From Deltaproteobacteria bacterium (GTDB lineage: Bacteria; Desulfobacterota; Desulfarculia; Desulfarculales; Desulfarculaceae), in contig JAHLLK010000005.1 in the NCBI GenBank assembly GCA_020444165.1, positions 71,109 through 135,108 on the forward strand: 64,000 bases of DNA. The letters are read 5' to 3'. The notes beneath the pieces were generated by a model. The model was not told where the DNA came from. It did no database searches and saw only the letters and a program-made list of their open reading frames with translations. Below, in pieces: positions 8,484-17,639 of this stretch; position 1 is the stretch's first letter, and every line of letters starts with the position of its first letter. The position numbers were made by a program, and so were the translations under genes.

Positions 8484-9563
8484 TTGGCCGCCCAACGCAC
8501 CATCACCCTCAGCCACCATTTGCAGCCCGATCTCTACCAGGAGTACGTGGTGGCTTCCGGGCACATGCGCGAGGTCATGGAGCTGGTCCAGAAGGTGGGC
8601 CAGTACAACGCCAGCGTCCTGATCCACGGGGAGTCGGGCACGGGCAAGGAGCTGTTGGCCCGGATCATCCACCAGGTAAGTCCCCGCCGCGACAAGCCTT
8701 TCGTGCCGGTTAACTGCGGAACGCTCTCGGGCGATCTCTTTGAGAGTAAACTCTTTGGCCACGAGGTGGGGGCCTTCACCGGAGCCACCCGCCAGACCAA
8801 GGGCCGCTTCGAGCAGGCCCACCGGGGCACCCTGTTCCTGGACGAGGTCTCGGAAATCTCCCCCCGCAACCAGGTGAACTTCCTCCGGGTCCTGGAGGAC
8901 GGCTGGTTCCGCCGCATCGGTGGGGAGCGGCCGGTGAAGACCGACGTGCGCATCGTGGCCGCCACCAACAAGGACCTGGCCGTGGAGGTGCGCGAGGGCA
9001 ACTTCCGCAAGGACCTGTACTATCGCCTACAGGTGATCCCCATCACCCTGTTGCCGCTGCGGGAGCGCCGGGAATCCATCCCCTACTTCGTAGGTCATTT
9101 TCTGGAGCGCTTCGCCACCTTGCACCAGAAGGAGCGGGCCACGGTGGAGGACGGGGTGATGCGGGCGCTCCAGGCCTATCACTGGCCCGGAAATGTCCGT
9201 CAGCTCAAGAACTTCCTGGAGCGGCTCTTCATCACCGCCAACCAGCCGGCGATCCGGCTGTCCGACCTGCCCGAGGACTTTTTGGCCGGAATCTCCGGCG
9301 CGGCCGAGGAAGACCCGGCCGGGGGGCGGCCGGCCGCCCCGGCCCCGCCCCCGCCGCCCCCGGGGTTGGAGCCCCTGTGGGCCGCCCGGGAGCGGGTGGA
9401 GCGGGCCCTGATCCGAGAGGCCCTGGAGGCCACCGGCGGCAACCGCCAGGAAGCCGCCCGCCTCCTGGAGATCAAGCCCCGCACCCTGCGCCAAAAGATG
9501 AGTGATTACCAGATCAAATACAGCCGCAAGCGCACGGGTCAGGGCGAGGAGACCGGGGCATGA
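8484..9563 (+). CDS. Sigma-54-dependent activator without receiver domain
   Basis: A 359-residue bacterial enhancer-binding protein. The AAA+ domain has Walker A GESGTGKE (49-56), the sigma-54 contact loop GAFTGA (96-101), a Walker B region TLFLDEVSE (116-123) and the sensor/arginine-finger stretch FRKDLYYRLQVIPI. A proline-rich linker leads to a Fis-type helix-turn-helix near 320-345. There is only a short N-terminal segment of about 25 residues and no receiver, so control must come from elsewhere, perhaps the kinase encoded next, with which it shares a four-base ATGA overlap. The TTG start is supported by GGAGAAGG just upstream. It probably drives the -24/-12 promoters at 8290 and 12657. 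Confidence 0.93.
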   Translation: MAAQRTITLSHHLQPDLYQEYVVASGHMREVMELVQKVGQYNASVLIHGESGTGKELLARIIHQVSPRRDKPFVPVNCGTLSGDLFESKLFGHEVGAFTGATRQTKGRFEQAHRGTLFLDEVSEISPRNQVNFLRVLEDGWFRRIGGERPVKTDVRIVAATNKDLAVEVREGNFRKDLYYRLQVIPITLLPLRERRESIPYFVGHFLERFATLHQKERATVEDGVMRALQAYHWPGNVRQLKNFLERLFITANQPAIRLSDLPEDFLAGISGAAEEDPAGGRPAAPAPPPPPPGLEPLWAARERVERALIREALEATGGNRQEAARLLEIKPRTLRQKMSDYQIKYSRKRTGQGEETGA

Positions 9564-10846
9564 GCGGTCCTTTCCCTTGGCTGGGGGCCGCGACCGCCCT
9601 GCTCCTGGCCGGGGGGCTGGTTTTTTGGGCCTGGGCCTGGCGCTTGCGGGGCCAGGCCCGGCAGCAGGCCGCCGGGGCCCGGCGCCTCTCCGAGGCGATC
9701 CGCCGCACCCGGGAGACCCACCAGGTGCTCTTGGACCACACGGACGCCCTGATCTTCACCCTGGACCAGGAGGGGCGTTACCTCACCTTCAACCGCGCCG
9801 CCCGGGAGGTGCTGGGCCACGGGCCGGTGCCGGCCGAGGGCAAGTTCGTGGAGGAGCATTTGGACCCCCCGGGCGCGGCCAAGTTCCGCACGGCCCTGGC
9901 CCGGGCCTTGGCCGAGGGCGAGGCCCGCCTCACCCGCCAGCCCCTGAAGCTGGTCGGCCGGGAGCGTTTCCTGGACCTCTACCTGAAGCTCCTGGGTCCG
10001 CCCGGCGGCTCGGGTCTGCAGGTATTGTGCATTGTACGCGACCAGACCGCGGAAAAGCTCCGGGACGATATGTTGTGGCAAACCGAGAAGTTGGCCTCGC
10101 TGGGTCTCCTGGCCGCCGGGGTGGCCCACCAGATCAACAACCCCTTGGGCATCCTCATGGGCTTTGCCGAGATCCTGGCCGACCGCACCCCCGCGGGAGC
10201 CCCGGGCCACCGGGAGCTGGCCATCATCCAGGAGCAGGGCCAGGAGTGCAAGCGCATCGTGGACGGGCTCTTGAACTTCCACCGCCTGTCCGAGCTGGGC
10301 CTGGGCCGCCCGGATCTCCTGGCCTCGCTGCACGCGGTTTTGCAGCTTGTCTCCGGGGTGTTGAAACACAAGGGCATCCAGGTGGACCTGGACCTGCCCG
10401 ACCGGCTGCCCCCCACGCCGGCCGGGGGCGGGGTCATGGAGCAGGTGCTCCTGAACCTCCTGGCCAACGCCATGGACGCCCTGCCCCGGGGAGGCCTCTT
10501 GCGGGTAGGCGCGGCTTACCGGGTGAAGCCGCCCCGCCAGGGGGACCTGCATGGCACCCTGCCCGCCGGGCCCAGCTACGTGGAGATCACCGTGCAGGAC
10601 AATGGCCCGGGCATCGCCCCGGAGCACCTGGAACGCATTTTTGACCCGTTTTTCACCACCAAACCCGTGGGCCAGGGCACCGGGCTGGGGCTGTCCGTGG
10701 CCCACGGCCTGGTGCGCGAGCTGCGGGGCACCCTCACCTGTCAGAGCCCGCCCCCGGACGGCTCCCCCCCTGGCGCCCGCTTCACGGTGCGCCTGCCGGT
10801 GGAGGACGCCGCCCGCCCGGACTTGGAAACGCCGCATGATAGCTAG
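9560..10846 (+). CDS. PAS-domain sensor histidine kinase
   Basis: A 428-residue kinase with one membrane segment (about 7-27), a PAS domain (about 50-165), a HisKA helix with the phosphoacceptor H190 in GVAHQINNP (Q in place of the usual E after the histidine) and an HATPase domain with [17 protein letters not shown] and GTGLGL boxes. NtrB-type kinases of this layout feed NtrC-type regulators. It is translationally coupled to the receiver-less activator upstream, while the next gene encodes an NtrC-like protein with a receiver, so the likely phosphate acceptor is that protein (inference). Confidence 0.94.
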   Translation: MSGPFPWLGAATALLLAGGLVFWAWAWRLRGQARQQAAGARRLSEAIRRTRETHQVLLDHTDALIFTLDQEGRYLTFNRAAREVLGHGPVPAEGKFVEEHLDPPGAAKFRTALARALAEGEARLTRQPLKLVGRERFLDLYLKLLGPPGGSGLQVLCIVRDQTAEKLRDDMLWQTEKLASLGLLAAGVAHQINNPLGILMGFAEILADRTPAGAPGHRELAIIQEQGQECKRIVDGLLNFHRLSELGLGRPDLLASLHAVLQLVSGVLKHKGIQVDLDLPDRLPPTPAGGGVMEQVLLNLLANAMDALPRGGLLRVGAAYRVKPPRQGDLHGTLPAGPSYVEITVQDNGPGIAPEHLERIFDPFFTTKPVGQGTGLGLSVAHGLVRELRGTLTCQSPPPDGSPPGARFTVRLPVEDAARPDLETPHDS

Positions 10847-10854
10847 ATCAGGTT

Positions 10855-10986
10855 CGGAGAAATGGGAAGATGTGGGGGGAGACCTGCGGGATCCCCAGAA
10901 AAGCACAGCCTTTCTGGGGAGCAAACCCCTTTTTGTGAACCAAAAGGGGTCTCCCCCCGCACCCCCCTTCCCTGAAAAAACTTCAT
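10855..10986 (+). repeat. Family A palindromic repeat, copy 1
   Basis: The element starts GGAGAAATGGGAAGATG, has an outer stem GTGGGGGGAGACC/GGTCTCCCCCCGCAC, two inner hairpins (CCCCAGAAAA...TTTCTGGGG and CCCCTTTTT...AAAAGGGG) and ends AAAAAACTTCAT. It lies just after the kinase stop codon. Related copies are at 29241, 30038, 40750, 53410, 61590 and 63689. Confidence 0.85.
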
Positions 10987-11060
10987 AGATTTCGCTGGGC
11001 TGAGAAATATCATCTTCAAGTCGTGGTTCCCGCCGAACGTCGGGAAATGGCTAAAAAACA

Positions 11061-12476
11061 ATGGCACCAAAACTCCGACATGCTCCCAAAATCCTCATTG
11101 TGGACGACGAACCCTACATGCTGGAGCTGATCGAGACCTTGCTCCGGGACAACACCGCCTGCCAGACCCGCACCGAGTCCGACCCCCGAGCCGTGCTGCC
11201 GCTGTTGGCCTCCGAGGAGTTCGACCTGGCCTTTCTGGACCTGCGCATGCCCGGCATGGAGGGCCTGGAGCTGCTCCGGGAGATCAAGAAGCACCACCCG
11301 GCCCTGGAGGTGGTGATCGTCACCGCCTTTGGCACCATCCCCACCGCGGTGGAGGCCATGCAGGAGGGCGCGGCGGATTTCCTGCCCAAGCCCTTCAACA
11401 AGAAGCAGCTCCTGTTGGTGCTGGATAAAGTCCTGCAAATGGCGGAGTTGCGGCGGGAGAACCTGGCGCTGCGCGCCGCCTTGGCCCGGCGTTTCGACCT
11501 GGGCGAGTTCGTGGGCGCCGGGCCGGTCATGCGGGAGCTGGCCCGGGAGCTCACCAGCTTGGCCGGGGTGCGGGAGCCGGTGTTCCTCACGGGTGAGTTC
11601 GGGGCGGGCAAGTCCTTTGTGGCCCGGGCCCTGCACCACGCCGGCCCCTGGGCCGCGGCGCCCTTCCTGCATTTGGCCGCCGGGGCGGTGGAGCCCGGGG
11701 AGCTGGCCGGGCTCCTTTTCGGCCGCGAGGTGGCGGACGGCCGGACCCGGCCCGGGCTCCTGGCCCAGGCCCGGGAGGGCTCCCTGCATTTGGACGAGGT
11801 GGAGGCCCTGCCGCCGGCGGTGCAGAAAAGGCTGGCCCAGGTGTGCGCGGCCGGGGGTGGCGAGCTTTTGGGCGCCGCGGCCGGCCCGCCGGCCTTGGCC
11901 CGCTTGATCTTCTCCAGTTGCCGCTCCCTGGACGAGCTGTTGGCGGCCGGGTCCCTGACCCAGGAGCTGTACTACCACCTGGCCCGTTTTCCCCTGGCCA
12001 TCCCGCCGCTCCGGGCCCGGCGGGAGGACATCCCCCACTTGGCCGGGGCTTTCCTGCAGAAGTTCTCGGAGGCCCACGGCACGCCGCCGCTCAGCCTGGG
12101 CGACACGGCGCGGCAGTGGCTCACGGCCCAGGACTGGCCCGGCAACCTGCGGGAGCTGGAGAACACCCTGGAGCGGGCCGTGCTCCTCAGCCGCCGCCCG
12201 GTGATCGGCCTGGCTGAACTGTCGCCGCCGGACCAACTGCCCTCCCTGGTTTTCAGCCCGGATTACGGCGTGTTGGAGCTTCCTTTGGACCAGGCTTGGG
12301 ACCAGGCGGTGGCGGAGTTCCGGCCGGCCTTCGAGAAACAGTACCTGGGCTTTCACCTGGCCCGGGTCCGGGGCGACGTCGCCCGCGCCGCGGCCAGCCT
12401 GGGCTGGTCCGCGGGCCAGTTGCGGAGCCGGGCCGCACGGCTGGGCCTGTTGCCGGGAGCCGCGGCGGAGGAATAG
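11061..12476 (+). CDS. NtrC-like response regulator with degenerate AAA+ domain
   Basis: A 471-residue protein with receiver (D15, D16, phosphoacceptor D60 in AFLDLRMPG, K110), AAA+ domain and C-terminal Fis-like helix-turn-helix. Walker A is GEFGAGKS (178-185) and Walker B SLHLDEVEAL (241-250), but the GAFTGA loop that contacts sigma-54 is missing: after LLFGREV the sequence reads ADGRT at about 225-229. Loss of GAFTGA is seen in NtrC relatives that no longer activate sigma-54 and act on sigma-70 promoters or as repressors. The start ATG has only a weak ribosome-binding site. It probably pairs with the kinase at 9560. Confidence 0.9.
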   Translation: MAPKLRHAPKILIVDDEPYMLELIETLLRDNTACQTRTESDPRAVLPLLASEEFDLAFLDLRMPGMEGLELLREIKKHHPALEVVIVTAFGTIPTAVEAMQEGAADFLPKPFNKKQLLLVLDKVLQMAELRRENLALRAALARRFDLGEFVGAGPVMRELARELTSLAGVREPVFLTGEFGAGKSFVARALHHAGPWAAAPFLHLAAGAVEPGELAGLLFGREVADGRTRPGLLAQAREGSLHLDEVEALPPAVQKRLAQVCAAGGGELLGAAAGPPALARLIFSSCRSLDELLAAGSLTQELYYHLARFPLAIPPLRARREDIPHLAGAFLQKFSEAHGTPPLSLGDTARQWLTAQDWPGNLRELENTLERAVLLSRRPVIGLAELSPPDQLPSLVFSPDYGVLELPLDQAWDQAVAEFRPAFEKQYLGFHLARVRGDVARAAASLGWSAGQLRSRAARLGLLPGAAAEE

Positions 12477-12485
12477 GAGCCCCCT

Positions 12486-12517
12486 GGACCAACCGGCATA
12501 TTTTTGCCGGTTGGTCC
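12486..12517 (+). terminator. Hairpin after the NtrC-like gene
   Basis: A perfect 13-bp inverted repeat (12486-12498 and 12505-12517) with an AT-rich 6-base loop begins 9 bases after the stop codon. No T-run follows, but position and stability suggest it ends or trims the upstream transcript. Confidence 0.55.
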
Positions 12518-12656
12518 GGGCGCCGTTGCCTAAGTGCAACAAACTTTTTCGTTCCAAAAAGAAACCAACCCGACCCCAACTGGTAATATACCGAATATAT
12601 TCACCTTTTTCGCATAGGTCCCCCACGGGGAAGCGGCAACGGCCCGCCTCCCGTCC

Positions 12657-12673
12657 TTGGTATGGCTCTTGCT
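12657..12673 (+). promoter_or_regulatory. Sigma-54 (-24/-12) promoter of the PEP-synthase-like gene
   Basis: TTGGTATGGCTCTTGCT keeps GG and GC ten bases apart and shares the TTGGTATG...TTGCT core with the exporter-operon promoter at 8290-8306. Predicted transcription starts near 12684, about 14 bases before the ATG and just before the ribosome-binding site GGAAGG. Confidence 0.72.
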
Positions 12674-12697
12674 CCTCAAGGGGCGGGAAGGTGAAGC

Positions 12698-15283
12698 ATG
12701 CTGGGATTCATCAAAAGAAGGTTGGCCGAGGCCCGGGAAGAAGAAAACAGGGTTTTTCGGGAAAAATACTACCATTTCCGGGAGCTTTTGGACCGCAACA
12801 CCGAGCTTTTGGAGACCATCGCCTTGCTCTCGGACATCCGGGAGCGCAACGAGTGGATCAGCCTGAGCCGGCTCCGGGCCATCATGACCCGCACCGCGGT
12901 CAACGTCTACCGCCTCATCCAGAACCTCAACCACATCACCGAGGGCAACTACCAGAGCATCTCCAGCATCTACGCCGATCTGGAGCAGAAGATCATCAGG
13001 GCCCTGGAGGCGCCCCTGGATCACCGCCTGGGCATCTTCACCGTGCCCCTGGCCGAGGTCAACCGCCAGATGGTCCACGACGTGGGCTCCAAGGCCGCCA
13101 ACCTGGGCGAGCTGACCAGACGGGAAGGCATCCGGGTGCCCCGGGGGGTGGCCATCACCTCCTACGCCTACCACCGCTTCCTGGATCACAACCAGCTGAG
13201 GGACGAGATCAACAAGGAGAGCCTGGCCATCGAGCCCACTGACCTGCCGGCCATCGAGGAGCTTTCGGCCACCTTGAAGGGCATGATCATGAAGGCCGAG
13301 CTGCCGGACGAGCTGGCGGACGCCCTGAACGCGGTCTATCAGCAGATGTGCTGCGAGGGCAAGGAGCGTCTGCCCGTGGTGCTCCGCAGCTCGGCCGTGG
13401 GCGAGGACGAGGCCGGGGCCTCCTTTGCCGGCCTCTACAAAAGCATCCTGAATCCCTCGGCCATGGGCCTGGCTTCGGCCTACAAGGAGGTCATCGCCAG
13501 CAAGTTCTCGCCCCGGGCCATGACCTATCTGCTCCGGAAGGGTCTATACCAGGAGCTGTACCCCATGTGCGCGGTGATCATGGAGCTGATCCCGGCCCGG
13601 GCCGGCGGCATCATGTTCACCCGCGACCCCGAGGAACCGGGCGGGCCGATCCGGATCAGCGCGGTGTGGGGCCTGGGCAAGCTGGCCGTGGAGGGCACGG
13701 TGTCGCCGGACGTGTTCTGGGTCAGCCGCCAAGCCCCGCCCTCGCTCCTCAGGAGCCGCGTCGGCGACAAATCCCACCGCCTGGACATCACGCCCGAGGG
13801 CGGCCTGGTGAAGAGCCGGGTGGACGCGGCGCTCCGCCAAGCCCCCTGCCTGAGTGAGGACGAGGTCATGGCTCTGGCCAACCTGGGCCTGGAGCTGGAG
13901 GAGTATTTCGGCAGCACCCAGGACGTGGAATGGGTCGTGGACCCCAACGGGCAGATCTACGTGGTGCAGAGCCGGCCCTTGCAGTTGGACACCGCCCCCG
14001 GCTCCTGGCAGGACTTCTACCCCCGGGATGAGCTGGCCGCCGGGCCGCCGCCCCTGGTCACCGGGCTCCAGGTGGGCAGCGCCGGCGCGGCCGCGGGCCG
14101 GGCCGTGGTCATGACCCGCTTCTCCGACGCCGGCGACCTGCCCGACGGCGGCATCGTGCTGGTGAAGAACACCGCCCCGGACCTGGTGAACATTCTCCCC
14201 CGGGCCGGTGCGGTGGTGGCCGAGCGGGGCAACACCTCGGGGCATTTGGCCATCATCGCCCGGGAGTTCGGGGTGCCGTTGATGATCGGCCTGAACCCGG
14301 AGCTGGTGGAGTGCCTCACCTCCCTGGACACCATCACCGTGGACGCCTACCAGGGCCAGATCTTCCCCGGGGTGGTGGAGCCCCTGTTGGATTTGGTGGG
14401 CGCCCTGGGGGCCAACCGCGAGACGGCCCCGCCCACCCCGCTCCAGAAGCTGTTGGACGAGGTGCTGCAATATGTCGTGCCCCTGAACCTCTTGAACCCC
14501 CGGGACAAGTCCTTCCGGCCCCAGAGCATCCGCACCATCCACGACATCATCCGCTTTGCCCACGAGACCTCCATCAACGCCATGTTCGACATCAACGACA
14601 GCCGGCTGACCCAAAAGGGCCGGGTGGTGCGGTTGGAGTCGCCGGTGCCGCTGGACATCTACCTCATCGACCTGGGCGGCGGCCTGACCCCCATCCGGGA
14701 CCGCAAGAACATCAAGCCCGAGGACATCATCTCCATTCCCATGCAGGCCCTGTACCGGGGCATGACCACTCCGGGCGTGCGCTGGGCCGGCCACATTCCC
14801 ATCGACTTCAAGGGCTTCATGAGCGTGTTCGCCAACACCATGTTCGACGGGGCCAAGCACGAACGGCGCCTGGGCGACCGCAGCTACGCCATCGTGTCCC
14901 TGAACTACCTGAACTTCTCCTCCCGCCTGGGCTACCACTTCTCCATCGTGGACGCCTTTGTCAGTGACCGGGAGAACGAGAACTACCTGTCATTCCGCTT
15001 CAAGGGCGGGGCGGCCAGCCTGGACAAACGCACCCGGCGGGTGCGGTTCCTGCAAGAGGTGCTGGAACGCCACGAGTTCTGGGTGGACCAGAAGGCCGAC
15101 CTGGTCAACGCCCGGGTCAAGCGCCTGTCCCGGCCGGAGATGGAGGAAAAGCTGATGATGCTGGGCCGGCTCATGGGCGCCTCGCGCCAGTTGGACGTGA
15201 CCATGACCGACGACTCGGTGGTGGACCGTTACGTGGAGCTTTTCATGGCGGGCAACTACGCCATGGGTTACGGCGACCAGTAG
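12698..15283 (+). CDS. PEP-synthase-like phosphohistidine protein without PEP barrel
   Basis: An 861-residue protein. Residues 1-110 are helical. Residues 125-430 form a pyruvate-phosphate-dikinase-type ATP-grasp domain (GSKAANLGEL at 130, RSSAVGEDEAGASFAG from 230, DVEWVVD and VVQSRPL near 409-428). Residues 455-555 are the swivelling phosphohistidine domain, with H516 in GNTSGHLAIIAREFGVP. The remaining 300 residues do not show the TIM-barrel motifs of PEP synthase or dikinase, so it should not make PEP by the usual route; the C-terminal domain is unrecognised. ATP could phosphorylate H516 and the phosphate pass to an unknown acceptor. It sits between two two-component sets and has its own sigma-54 promoter. 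Confidence 0.88.
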   Translation: MLGFIKRRLAEAREEENRVFREKYYHFRELLDRNTELLETIALLSDIRERNEWISLSRLRAIMTRTAVNVYRLIQNLNHITEGNYQSISSIYADLEQKIIRALEAPLDHRLGIFTVPLAEVNRQMVHDVGSKAANLGELTRREGIRVPRGVAITSYAYHRFLDHNQLRDEINKESLAIEPTDLPAIEELSATLKGMIMKAELPDELADALNAVYQQMCCEGKERLPVVLRSSAVGEDEAGASFAGLYKSILNPSAMGLASAYKEVIASKFSPRAMTYLLRKGLYQELYPMCAVIMELIPARAGGIMFTRDPEEPGGPIRISAVWGLGKLAVEGTVSPDVFWVSRQAPPSLLRSRVGDKSHRLDITPEGGLVKSRVDAALRQAPCLSEDEVMALANLGLELEEYFGSTQDVEWVVDPNGQIYVVQSRPLQLDTAPGSWQDFYPRDELAAGPPPLVTGLQVGSAGAAAGRAVVMTRFSDAGDLPDGGIVLVKNTAPDLVNILPRAGAVVAERGNTSGHLAIIAREFGVPLMIGLNPELVECLTSLDTITVDAYQGQIFPGVVEPLLDLVGALGANRETAPPTPLQKLLDEVLQYVVPLNLLNPRDKSFRPQSIRTIHDIIRFAHETSINAMFDINDSRLTQKGRVVRLESPVPLDIYLIDLGGGLTPIRDRKNIKPEDIISIPMQALYRGMTTPGVRWAGHIPIDFKGFMSVFANTMFDGAKHERRLGDRSYAIVSLNYLNFSSRLGYHFSIVDAFVSDRENENYLSFRFKGGAASLDKRTRRVRFLQEVLERHEFWVDQKADLVNARVKRLSRPEMEEKLMMLGRLMGASRQLDVTMTDDSVVDRYVELFMAGNYAMGYGDQ

Positions 15284-15383
15284 CAGGCTTTTGTTCGAGA
15301 TCCCAATAAAACGCCCCGGCAGCCCCCGGGGTGGCAGGAAATTCACGGGCCGCGGGGCCCCTCTCTGGAAAGCTGGCTGGTGA

Positions 15384-17093
15384 ATGGTAAAGAAAAAGGG
15401 TACGCACACCAGACGCAACTACTATTCGAAGCTGGAGTGGACCATCTTCGCCTTCATGCTCCTGGTGGTCCTCTTGCCCCTGCCGGTGGTGGCCGGCACC
15501 ATCTACCGCTACTACCACACCTACGTGCGCTCCAGCGTGGAGGACAACCTCCGGGGGGTGGTGGAAAAGCGGCGGGAGGCCATCGAGGTGTTCCTGGCCG
15601 AGCGGGTTTCCTATCTCCAGACCCTGGCCCAGATCGACTGCCTCATGCAGAACCACCAGCAACAAAACCTGGAGTACCTCTTCGCCATCGTCAAGCCCCG
15701 CTCGCCCTCCTTTGTGGACATGGGCATGATCGACCACGACGGCCGCCAGTTCGCCTACGTGGGGCCCTATGACCTGGCGGGCAAGGACTACAGCGAGGCG
15801 GTGTGGTTCCTGGAGGCCAGGAAAAAGGGCGTGTACATCAGCGACGTGTTCCTGGGCTACCGCAACGTGCCTCACTTGGCCATCGCGGTGCAGGGGCCCG
15901 GCGAGGTGAACCAGTGGTTCCTGCGGGCCACCATCAACACCGACACCCTGAAGCGGCTCATCAGCTCCGGACCCATGGGGGCCATGCGCGACGCCTATCT
16001 CTACAACCGGGGCAAGGAACACCAGCTCCACCTGGGCAGCCAGAGCCCCATCATCGATCCGGCCACCATCGTGTTCCCCCAGGCCGACGAGATCCGGGTG
16101 GGCCAGGTGACCACCATCGAGGACCGGGAGCTGTTGACCGCTTCCGGCTGGCTGAACCACGGGCGCTGGCTCCTCATGGTGGCCGAGGACCCCACCTCGG
16201 AGTTCGTGTCCTTGACCAACGCCCGCAGCGTGGGCCTGTCCCTGTTCTTCACCGCGGTCCTCATCGTGGGCATCCTGGCCTACTACACGGCCCACTGGAT
16301 CGTGCGCAAGATCGAGGTGGCCGACCGGGAGAAGGACCTGATCCAGGAGCATCTGGCCCGCACCAGCAAGCTGGTGTCCCTGGGCAAGATGGCCGCCGGC
16401 CTGGCCCACGAGATCAACAACCCCCTGGCCATCATCAGCGAATCGGCCGGCTACGCCAAGGAAGTCATGGACATGACCGCGGCCAAGGGCCGGGAGCTGG
16501 ACGCCGACCAGAAAAAGGAGATCCGCACGGTCCTGGACGACATCACCGGCGAGGCCTTCCGGGGCCGGGACATCACCCAGCGGTTGTTGGGCTTTGCCCG
16601 GCACGTGGAAGCCAAGATCATGGAGGTGGACCTTAACCGGGTGGCGGCCGACCTCCTGAAGTACTACGCCCGCATCCTGGCCAAGACCGGCAACGTGCGG
16701 CTGGTGGAGGAGTTCGACCGCGGCCTCTCGCCCATCAAGACCGACCCCAGCCAGCTCCAGCAGGTGTTGATCAACCTCATCGACAACGCCCTGCATTTCA
16801 CGGCCATCAACGGCGGAACCGTGAAGATTTCCACCCAATCCCTGCCCCAGGGGGCCCGGATCAGCGTGCAGGACGACGGTCCGGGCATGAAACCCAGCGT
16901 AAAGGAAAAAATCTTCGATCCCTTCTTCACCACCAAACCGGTGGGTAAAGGCACCGGATTAGGCCTGGCCATCTGCTACGGCATTGTGAAAAAGCTGGGA
17001 GGCGAGATATATGTAGAAAGTGAGGAGGGCCAAGGCGCCACCTTCACCATACAGCTACCCCTTTCCCCACCCATTGAGGAGGTGCAGGAATGA
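15384..17093 (+). CDS. Cache-domain sensor histidine kinase
   Basis: A 569-residue inner-membrane kinase. Membrane helices flank an extracytoplasmic double-Cache-like sensor (about 42-282): the first at 18-40 and the second at 283-305. After a short linker, HisKA carries H342 in GLAHEINNPLAI, and the HATPase domain has NLIDNALHFT, DDGPGM and GTGLGL boxes. Cache sensors bind small molecules such as carboxylates or amino acids outside the membrane. Its stop overlaps the start of the following receiver gene (ATGA), so the pair is one cognate system. The ligand is unknown. Confidence 0.94.
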   Translation: MVKKKGTHTRRNYYSKLEWTIFAFMLLVVLLPLPVVAGTIYRYYHTYVRSSVEDNLRGVVEKRREAIEVFLAERVSYLQTLAQIDCLMQNHQQQNLEYLFAIVKPRSPSFVDMGMIDHDGRQFAYVGPYDLAGKDYSEAVWFLEARKKGVYISDVFLGYRNVPHLAIAVQGPGEVNQWFLRATINTDTLKRLISSGPMGAMRDAYLYNRGKEHQLHLGSQSPIIDPATIVFPQADEIRVGQVTTIEDRELLTASGWLNHGRWLLMVAEDPTSEFVSLTNARSVGLSLFFTAVLIVGILAYYTAHWIVRKIEVADREKDLIQEHLARTSKLVSLGKMAAGLAHEINNPLAIISESAGYAKEVMDMTAAKGRELDADQKKEIRTVLDDITGEAFRGRDITQRLLGFARHVEAKIMEVDLNRVAADLLKYYARILAKTGNVRLVEEFDRGLSPIKTDPSQLQQVLINLIDNALHFTAINGGTVKISTQSLPQGARISVQDDGPGMKPSVKEKIFDPFFTTKPVGKGTGLGLAICYGIVKKLGGEIYVESEEGQGATFTIQLPLSPPIEEVQE

Positions 17094-17530
17094 AGATCAG
17101 AGTCTTGTTGGTGGATGACGAAGAAAAGTTCGTGGATTATCTCCACAAGCGTCTGGTCAACCGCGACTATGACGTGACCATGGCCCTATCCGGCGAAGCC
17201 GCCGTGGAAAAGCTGAAGGAGCAGAACTTCGACGTGGTGATCCTGGACGTGCTGATGCCCGGCATGGACGGCATCGAAACGCTCAGGATCATCAAGAACC
17301 TGAAGCCCCTGACCGAGGTGATCATGCTCACCGGCCACGCCTCGGTGGAGTCGGGCGTGGAGGGCATGAAGCTGGGGGCCTACGACTACCTCATGAAACC
17401 CTGCGAGACCGACGAACTGGTTTCCAAGATCAACAAGGCCTATGAGCGCAAGGCCGAGCACGAGAACCGCATCCGGGAAGCCAAGGTGGCCCGGCTGGTC
17501 TCCTCCCCCTTGTCGGTGCTGGACGAGTAA
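17090..17530 (+). CDS. Single-domain response regulator
   Basis: A 146-residue CheY-like receiver with the acidic pair in LLVDDEE, the phosphoacceptor aspartate in VVILDVLMPGMDG, the T in MLTGHAS and the conserved lysine in YLMKPC. A 20-residue tail follows the receiver, with no DNA-binding or enzyme domain, so output must be by protein contact or phosphotransfer. It has a strong ribosome-binding site (GAGGAGGTGCAGGA) and is coupled to the Cache kinase. Confidence 0.94.
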   Translation: MKIRVLLVDDEEKFVDYLHKRLVNRDYDVTMALSGEAAVEKLKEQNFDVVILDVLMPGMDGIETLRIIKNLKPLTEVIMLTGHASVESGVEGMKLGAYDYLMKPCETDELVSKINKAYERKAEHENRIREAKVARLVSSPLSVLDE

Positions 17531-17639
17531 CTTGCCTCCGCTTGTCTCCTGACCGGGTTGGGGAGCTTCCGGAGCCTGCCGGACTCCCCCCCGGCCGGAA
17601 GCCCGCGCCCTGCCGCCCGGGCCTTTCGCCAAGGGAAGC

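Noticed and set aside
10855..10986. Family A repeat as an intrinsic terminator
   Set aside because: The outer stem is followed by C- and A-runs, not by a T-run, and the element has several extra modules.
12698..15283. Naming the gene ppsA (PEP synthase)
   Set aside because: The PEP/pyruvate barrel motifs are not seen after the phosphohistidine domain.
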